DNA of 29,795 nucleotides from Euryarchaeota archaeon UBA130 (GTDB taxonomy: Archaea; Thermoplasmatota; Poseidoniia; Poseidoniales; Thalassarchaeaceae). Under the pieces are notes generated by a model. It saw only the letters and a list, made by a program, of their open reading frames with translations. It was not told where the DNA came from and ran no database searches. Below, in pieces: positions 24,226 through 29,795 of this stretch (its first letter is position 1; the number at the start of each line of letters is the position of its first letter). The stretch spans positions 1 through 29,795 of the forward strand of contig DAVY01000010.1 in assembly GCA_002505775.1 (NCBI GenBank), read 5' to 3'. The position numbers and the translations under genes are program-made.

Positions 24226-27200
24226 GTGAGTAGCGTGCGCAATGCAGGAGGACGATCGCAAGATATCGCTCGAGTCACAAAAAAACGCTCCGCAATTGTA
24301 TTCTCCGCCTTGATGCTTCTCTCATCATATTCCGCATTGGAATTCAGTGCATGGGAGGCTCTAGCTTCATCTGACCAAGATGGTGATGGACTTTCGTACG
24401 GGTTAGAATTCTACATCAATACCCAACCTCAAGACTGGGATTCCGATAATGACGGACTTCCCGACGGGTGGGAATGGCAATATGGGCTAAATCCACTATC
24501 TCCCAACGGAGACAATGGCTCGACGGGCGATCCAGACGGTGACGCTTTCAGTAACCTAAATGAGTATCAATACTCTATTCCCACTGGATGGGATCTTCCA
24601 TCAACACCAAATGTTCTAGATAACGGAGTTTGGTGGAACGGTACAGTACCCGTTAGAGATTGGGATGAAGAGAGCGCAATGCAACTAATTCAGGGCCTTA
24701 ACTCAGATGGTGCAGATGAGGACCCTCGAGGAAATATATGCTTCAATACATTTGATGATGATAGAGACGGAATGGTCGACAACTTCGACGGCGATGGCGA
24801 TGGTGACTCAGATTGTTCTAGTGATGATGACGATGGTGATGGTTTAATCGACGAGGACCCGGACGGATGGGACACTGATGGAGACGGTATGCCGGATGGC
24901 TGGGAGGCTGCAAACGGTTTGGACCCAACATCAAACAGTAACCAAGACGGGACTTTCGGAGATCCAGACGGTGATGGGCTAATCAACATCAAGGAGTATG
25001 TAAATCCGGCATGGGGTACTAGGAACGGTACAACTACGCCCCCTACACAATATTTCCGACCCGGCCCTCTAGCAATGACTGCCACTGAGACCCCATGCAA
25101 CCCCGTATTATCCTTGGGACCAGGAGGATGTCAATTCCTCACTGCCGAAGTCGATGGAATAACCTCAACAGACCCCCAGTCGAATGATACAGATGGGGAT
25201 GGTCTCAACGACTCCTACGAGGCACTTATTCTCCTCACTGATCCGACATCCGTTGATACCGATTCTGACGGTATCGAAGATGGCGTAGAGGTTCTAGGTC
25301 AGTATGGAGACCCCCCACAGGCTAGTGACCCCAGGAACAACAATACAGATGGGGATCAATTCGATGACGGGGAGGAAGATCTCAATGGCAACGGGATTGT
25401 TGACATGAATGAGACTGACCCCACTAGGATAGAAGATTCAGGAGACTTTGACGGAGATGGTATCCAAAATTGGGAAGAGAATATGACTTGCACTCTCTGG
25501 AACGTTTTCGATACTGACGGAGGAGGAGTTTCAGACGGTGACGAGCTCTTACCTTTCCACAATTCAGACCCGTGTCTATCAGAACAGACCCTAACACTCC
25601 AGATACTCGCTTGGGACGCTGTCACATCAGCACTGACACTCAACTCCACTACCGAGTTAGATCAATCCCCGGTAGATTGGAGACAAAATGATGCCCCTAT
25701 GGCGTACTATGTTCAATCAAACGGTACTCTTGTCGACTTCAGGTACGAATCAGTAGATTCCGGAGTTCTGAGGAATGTCGATACTGACCTTCCAGCTAAC
25801 ACCTCAACAGTCCTCTTTACCAATTTCTCATGGTGTTGGGACGCATCCGTAGGTGCTGTGAACGACCCTATTTGCGATGATGATTACTCTGATTCAGATG
25901 GAGATGGATTGGCAGATTGGGAGGAATACCTGTCCACATGGGGATTCCCAACTAATCCTAATTTAGTCGATACAGACTCCGATGGCGTCGAAGATCTAGA
26001 CGAGATTTTGGATGGAACAGACCCATTAGATCCTTGTGAAAATTTACTTGATACTGATGGAGATGGTTTAAACAACTACTTCGAGAACACTACGGGGTGC
26101 GTTGTTATTTTCCCGGGAATGGGGGGCAATCTTACGAATGACGCATACTTCACCCTATGGAATCAGTCTGATACAGATAATGGAGGGGTCACAGACTTCC
26201 AGGAGTATCTAGACGGAACTAACCCACAGGATAATCCTAATGATGATAGAAATCCAGTGGACACTGATGGAGATGGAATACCCGACACTATCGAAAACTC
26301 AACGGGAACTGACTGGAGAGACCCCGATACCGACGGAGGAGGAATTCCCGATGGACAGGAGTGCACCTCAGAGTTTTGGGACGGACAATGTGAAGGTTCA
26401 ACGGGGGACCCATGGGATCCATCCGATGACATTTCACCAAACTCAATGTATCTCATAGCTACCAACCAATCTTCTATTTTGGACCCGACAAACACAATCT
26501 ATTGGAGATGGCATACCTATGACCAGTACACAAGAGTATCATGGGGGGTAAATACAACCCTAGTTGGAAATACCCAAATGACATCAGATTTCTCAACAAC
26601 ACAAGGGGTGGCTGACCAGCAGTTCTGGGATAACTCGACACTCATGGGCTGGGAAATCCAATACAATGGCCCAGGAGTAGCTGATCCGGGCGAGGAACTG
26701 ATCCTCCCTCATAATACGGTCAATTTCACAGGGTGGATTGACCCAACGGCAGGATTGAATTTCTCAAACTTTACCAGAGACGTCTTAGTAGACGGGTCTT
26801 CCGTCGATACGGTTTTCATAACCACTCCTCAAGTGACAATCACACAGGCAATTCGAGAGAACTCCACAGTTTTCACCGGGACCGACTATGCCACAGACCT
26901 GCCACGAGAATTTACTGATAGGGGAGGTGCCTTCGAGCTCGTATCTGGAATCACACAATCTGTGATAAACGAGTCAGGCGCACTATCAGCGTGGGACAAA
27001 GTTTCCGCCATCGCGGACTTCTTGACTAACGGAAATGATACATTCACATTCCTTAGGAATAACAATGGCACTGAGGCTCCCGATATGGTTGAGGATGAAG
27101 GAGATTTAGCCTACTGGATGCTCAACAACTCATTCGAGGGAAGCTGTGATCAATTCTCTTCGTTGTTCGCAGTTATGCTCAGGACCGTCGACATACCATC

Positions 27201-29795
27201 CAGAAAAGTTACTGGGTTTTCCGGTGGTTATTGGAACGGAGAAGCATTCGAAGTATATGGAAAGGATTTCACATCTTGGGTCGAAGTACACTTGCAGACC
27301 AATCAGAACCTAGGTGATGCGGATCTTGGCTGGATACCATTCGAGGCTTGCCCGCCCATGTCCGCAGTCGAGGTATCAGATGAGACATGGGGGCCATTAT
27401 CAGTCGATAGAGACCTGTCGGGGGAGTCAATATGGATGAATGGTACCCTGAGGTTCTCAGACAACCAAACAGCGGTTGAGGGGGTCAGTGTAGAGATGTA
27501 TCTAGTCAAATCAAATATGACTTCGTTAATTCCTGGAATCGCGGCATCCTCTGAGCACCTAGTTGGTTCTTCCGTCACTGATGCAAATGGCTCATTCAAC
27601 ATCACAGGCCTACCTTCAGAAGCTGTAGATCCAGGCAATGCTTCCTTAGTGGTCCTAACAAAAGCATTGGGCTATGTGGGAGTTCAAGGAATCTACTCCA
27701 ATTGGGATTTGAACATCTCGGATGATATCTCAATCAATATCAGTGAGCCACAGCCAATCGTAGAACCCAAGTTAGGAATTGGAGTAAATACCACAATATC
27801 AGGATTAATGACGCTTGAGAATGCTCCGTATAACGATGTTTCCCTAATAGATTCTATGCAGGTCATAATGAATTACACGACGGTCCAGGATGGCCCCGTG
27901 AGTCTTATTTCTAGTGTGGGGCCGGGTGGTTATTTCGAGTTCTCCGTCGCAATTAATGAGAGTGAGCAAGAAGGCCTTATAGCCGCAACGATTGATTACG
28001 TGGGATGGCATCAATACGATTTGAACAACGCTACAAGCCCAATATATCATATCAGACCAACTTCTAAGTCGTTGAATCTAAACCTAACACAGGCACCGAA
28101 TTTGACCATCACCCTAGAGGGAGAAGGCCTGAATAATACCCTGCTAGAGATTAATAGGCCCATTTACCTCAATGGGACAGCTCTCAGCAAATCTGAGACG
28201 CCCGAGGCCCTTAATGGGACTCTGGAACTCCAGATGAGAAGATCAGGCACCAATGCCCCATTTCTCACCCTTGCTACTTGGTATCTTAATGATTCTAATT
28301 GGCTCTCTTCACCAGGTCAATTTTCCTTGAATTGGTCATTCATGGACTCCGATGTCCCCATTCCTGCCGGGCTAGTTGAAGTAAGGTATCAGTATCTGGC
28401 CGATCAGTTATTTGCCAGAGATGAAACTACTGTCGTGGACCAGCATGGAATAAAGAGTTACATACAATTCAATTACACAATGTCCCCCTCTCCCAAAGGA
28501 AGTGTTTCGGAAGTCCTTGTCAGGCTATCGGATCACACTGGATCCGAGATTACCTCATTCCCAGGCCTCTTCTCACTTTCTGTGGATGGAACAGAGGTCT
28601 GGAATGAATCTGCCCCTGATGTCCCTAAGGTAATGACATCGTGGACGCCCTCACTTCTGGTTAATGCAGGAGATTATCCATGGGTTTTGACCTATAACGG
28701 TTCTACATGGATTGGTCCTAACTCAACTAACGATACAGTCAGGATTCAAGGAAGGGCTTCCCCCAGTATTTCATTAGGTACCGAATGGGTCCCAATGGGC
28801 AATACAACATGGGTCACAGGAACAGTTGTTGATTTTGACCTAAACACCACGGTTATTGGAAATAATACAACCGTATCTCTCTTCCTAGATGTCCCCTCTT
28901 CTCTCCCTGCCGGGCCAGATGGTAACCCGCTGCCTCCTGACAGGTATCCATTAGGTTCTGATTGGCTAGATTTAACTAATGGTGAATTCAATATTACATT
29001 CTCTATGCCGGGCGGAATCGGCTCTGGCGTATATGATGCAGTAATCATATTGGACTTTGAGAAGAACTCTCCAGGAGGAGTCCCGTACTATTTTGATCCA
29101 TCTTCAGAAAATATATTCGATGTTGGCATCCAGACAATGTTTGATGTTGAATCTAATGTCACCGGTGCTATAGTTGTTGCAGGAGAGAACCTGACAGTCT
29201 CTGCCACTGTCGTAGACATCGAAAACAATGAACGATTGAATAATGCAACTGTGGAGATTTACTTTGATTGGGGAGGTCCACTACAACAACTGCTGAACAC
29301 TTCCATCACTGGCACGGATGGGATAGTTGAATTCCAAACTTTGATTCCGAGCGATTCTCCCCCCGGGTACTATGACGTTCTTGTAATAGCTCCCGATGAC
29401 TTGACCGACTCACTGGATACTCCCAATGCGGGGAGGTGGTTATCAGGCGAAACTCTCCTCAATCTGACTGTCCAAGTTCAGAGCAATGTCAGAATCGATA
29501 ATTCCCCACTTCCAGAGGTAACTGCAGGTCAATCCTTCTTGATTGACGGGCAAGTTTTGGATTCTTTCGATCAAAATAGGTCAGTTGATGGCCCGGTGTC
29601 TTTGGAGGTCTTTTTCCTGAACGATCCGAGTGAGAAGCTCATCACCGGCTTTGCCACCTCCCAAAATGGCTCATTCAGTCTCACAGTTCCCACTGACCCA
29701 TTCGGAGACGGGGTCACCAGTGGGCCGAAGACTGTCGTGATTAGCGTTGAAAATGGAAGTAGCCCATTTTATCTCACTGGGTCTGGTTCAGAATC
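24226..29795 (+). CDS. Giant secreted surface protein: Ca-binding repeats plus transglutaminase-like domain (3' end outside window)
   Basis: An uninterrupted frame from a GTG at 24226 to the window edge, at least 1856 residues. An in-frame TAG lies directly before the GTG, so this is the most upstream start; AGGA is 6 bases ahead of it. Residues about 20-48 look like a signal peptide. Residues about 50-745 hold many thrombospondin type 3-like Ca-binding motifs (DTDGDG, DTDGGG). Residues about 869-1045 resemble a transglutaminase-like core with Cys974 in GSCDQFSSLFAVMLR, but the His and Asp positions read Thr1016 and Glu1040. After that come beta-sandwich modules full of N-x-S/T sequons. No membrane anchor is seen before the edge. 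Exact function unknown. Confidence 0.88.
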   Translation, partial: MSSVRNAGGRSQDIARVTKKRSAIVFSALMLLSSYSALEFSAWEALASSDQDGDGLSYGLEFYINTQPQDWDSDNDGLPDGWEWQYGLNPLSPNGDNGSTGDPDGDAFSNLNEYQYSIPTGWDLPSTPNVLDNGVWWNGTVPVRDWDEESAMQLIQGLNSDGADEDPRGNICFNTFDDDRDGMVDNFDGDGDGDSDCSSDDDDGDGLIDEDPDGWDTDGDGMPDGWEAANGLDPTSNSNQDGTFGDPDGDGLINIKEYVNPAWGTRNGTTTPPTQYFRPGPLAMTATETPCNPVLSLGPGGCQFLTAEVDGITSTDPQSNDTDGDGLNDSYEALILLTDPTSVDTDSDGIEDGVEVLGQYGDPPQASDPRNNNTDGDQFDDGEEDLNGNGIVDMNETDPTRIEDSGDFDGDGIQNWEENMTCTLWNVFDTDGGGVSDGDELLPFHNSDPCLSEQTLTLQILAWDAVTSALTLNSTTELDQSPVDWRQNDAPMAYYVQSNGTLVDFRYESVDSGVLRNVDTDLPANTSTVLFTNFSWCWDASVGAVNDPICDDDYSDSDGDGLADWEEYLSTWGFPTNPNLVDTDSDGVEDLDEILDGTDPLDPCENLLDTDGDGLNNYFENTTGCVVIFPGMGGNLTNDAYFTLWNQSDTDNGGVTDFQEYLDGTNPQDNPNDDRNPVDTDGDGIPDTIENSTGTDWRDPDTDGGGIPDGQECTSEFWDGQCEGSTGDPWDPSDDISPNSMYLIATNQSSILDPTNTIYWRWHTYDQYTRVSWGVNTTLVGNTQMTSDFSTTQGVADQQFWDNSTLMGWEIQYNGPGVADPGEELILPHNTVNFTGWIDPTAGLNFSNFTRDVLVDGSSVDTVFITTPQVTITQAIRENSTVFTGTDYATDLPREFTDRGGAFELVSGITQSVINESGALSAWDKVSAIADFLTNGNDTFTFLRNNNGTEAPDMVEDEGDLAYWMLNNSFEGSCDQFSSLFAVMLRTVDIPSRKVTGFSGGYWNGEAFEVYGKDFTSWVEVHLQTNQNLGDADLGWIPFEACPPMSAVEVSDETWGPLSVDRDLSGESIWMNGTLRFSDNQTAVEGVSVEMYLVKSNMTSLIPGIAASSEHLVGSSVTDANGSFNITGLPSEAVDPGNASLVVLTKALGYVGVQGIYSNWDLNISDDISINISEPQPIVEPKLGIGVNTTISGLMTLENAPYNDVSLIDSMQVIMNYTTVQDGPVSLISSVGPGGYFEFSVAINESEQEGLIAATIDYVGWHQYDLNNATSPIYHIRPTSKSLNLNLTQAPNLTITLEGEGLNNTLLEINRPIYLNGTALSKSETPEALNGTLELQMRRSGTNAPFLTLATWYLNDSNWLSSPGQFSLNWSFMDSDVPIPAGLVEVRYQYLADQLFARDETTVVDQHGIKSYIQFNYTMSPSPKGSVSEVLVRLSDHTGSEITSFPGLFSLSVDGTEVWNESAPDVPKVMTSWTPSLLVNAGDYPWVLTYNGSTWIGPNSTNDTVRIQGRASPSISLGTEWVPMGNTTWVTGTVVDFDLNTTVIGNNTTVSLFLDVPSSLPAGPDGNPLPPDRYPLGSDWLDLTNGEFNITFSMPGGIGSGVYDAVIILDFEKNSPGGVPYYFDPSSENIFDVGIQTMFDVESNVTGAIVVAGENLTVSATVVDIENNERLNNATVEIYFDWGGPLQQLLNTSITGTDGIVEFQTLIPSDSPPGYYDVLVIAPDDLTDSLDTPNAGRWLSGETLLNLTVQVQSNVRIDNSPLPEVTAGQSFLIDGQVLDSFDQNRSVDGPVSLEVFFLNDPSEKLITGFATSQNGSFSLTVPTDPFGDGVTSGPKTVVISVENGSSPFYLTGSGSE
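24379..26420 (+). repeat. Array of DxDxDG Ca-binding repeats within the giant surface protein
   Basis: Repeated coding motifs of the thrombospondin type 3 kind, based on gatac-gatgg-gatgg, recur near 24868, 25186, 25252, 25339, 25892, 25969, 26047 and 26260. A glycine-substituted form, DTDGGG or DTDNGG, closes blocks near 25513, 26173 and 26326. DNA identity between copies is partial, so this is a protein-level repeat, not a recent tandem duplication. Confidence 0.8.

Noticed and set aside
24690..25100. Ser/Pro-rich minus-strand open frame
   Set aside because: It is the reverse reading of the Asp/Gly Ca-binding repeats, which yields Ser/Pro runs; several similar frames (25356-25649, 25884-26075, 26163-26495) have the same cause.
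24379..26420. CRISPR-like or tandem DNA repeat
   Set aside because: Repeat units differ in length and sequence at the DNA level and all keep one reading frame; they are protein Ca-binding motifs.

Overview
The window looks like a piece of an archaeal genome of the marine Thermoplasmatota, most likely Marine Group II (Poseidoniales) or a close relative. The archaeal markers are aIF2-beta, an eRF1-type release factor (NIKS and GGQ motifs), an archaeal-type UMP kinase, a NOG1-like GTPase and a DUF2116 Zn-ribbon protein. They sit beside genes of clearly bacterial character: a branched-chain 2-oxoacid dehydrogenase complex, LipA/LipB, and a FolM-like/FolB pair. Very large Ca-repeat surface proteins and a SAP-domain membrane protease fit the same lineage. 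The lineage call is an inference from gene content; no marker phylogeny could be run.

Layout. 1-404: 3' part of aIF2-beta. 421-2826 (minus): tight four-gene operon of a small unknown protein, pterin carbinolamine dehydratase, a nitroreductase and a VAT1-like quinone oxidoreductase. 2915-3949 (plus): NOG1-like GTPase, divergent from that operon. 3946-5729 (minus): UMP kinase, a tail-anchored Zn-ribbon protein, a two-TM membrane protein and a 38-residue zinc-ribbon microprotein. 5828-8826 (plus): aRF1 and arginyl-tRNA synthetase. 8854-9321 (minus): PrxQ/BCP peroxiredoxin. 9387-19756 (minus): a long co-directional run that reads, in transcription order, lipA, bkdA1 (E1 alpha), bkdA2 (E1 beta), bkdB (E2), lpd (E3), lipB, a class V aminotransferase, ubiX-type flavin prenyltransferase and a SAP-TM-M28 peptidase. 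19816-20983 (plus): FolM-like SDR and FolB. 20984-21069 (minus): tRNA-Leu(UAA). 21211 to the window end (plus): two large cell-surface proteins, the second running off the edge.

How the genes work together. The lipA-to-lipB block holds every catalytic subunit of a branched-chain 2-oxoacid dehydrogenase plus the two enzymes that build its lipoyl cofactor, so it is nearly self-contained. The FolM-like/FolB pair and the carbinolamine dehydratase 17 kb away point to a bacterial-style reduced pterin or folate pathway. aIF2-beta, the GTPase, aRF1, ArgRS and tRNA-Leu form a loose translation neighbourhood. The right-hand 8.6 kb is given to the cell surface: a type I membrane protein with an acidic cytoplasmic tail, and a sequon-rich protein with Ca-binding repeats and a transglutaminase-like domain whose catalytic triad looks degenerate.

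There is no gene-free stretch longer than 300 bases; the longest is about 140 bases (21070-21210). I saw no CRISPR array, insertion sequence or rRNA gene.
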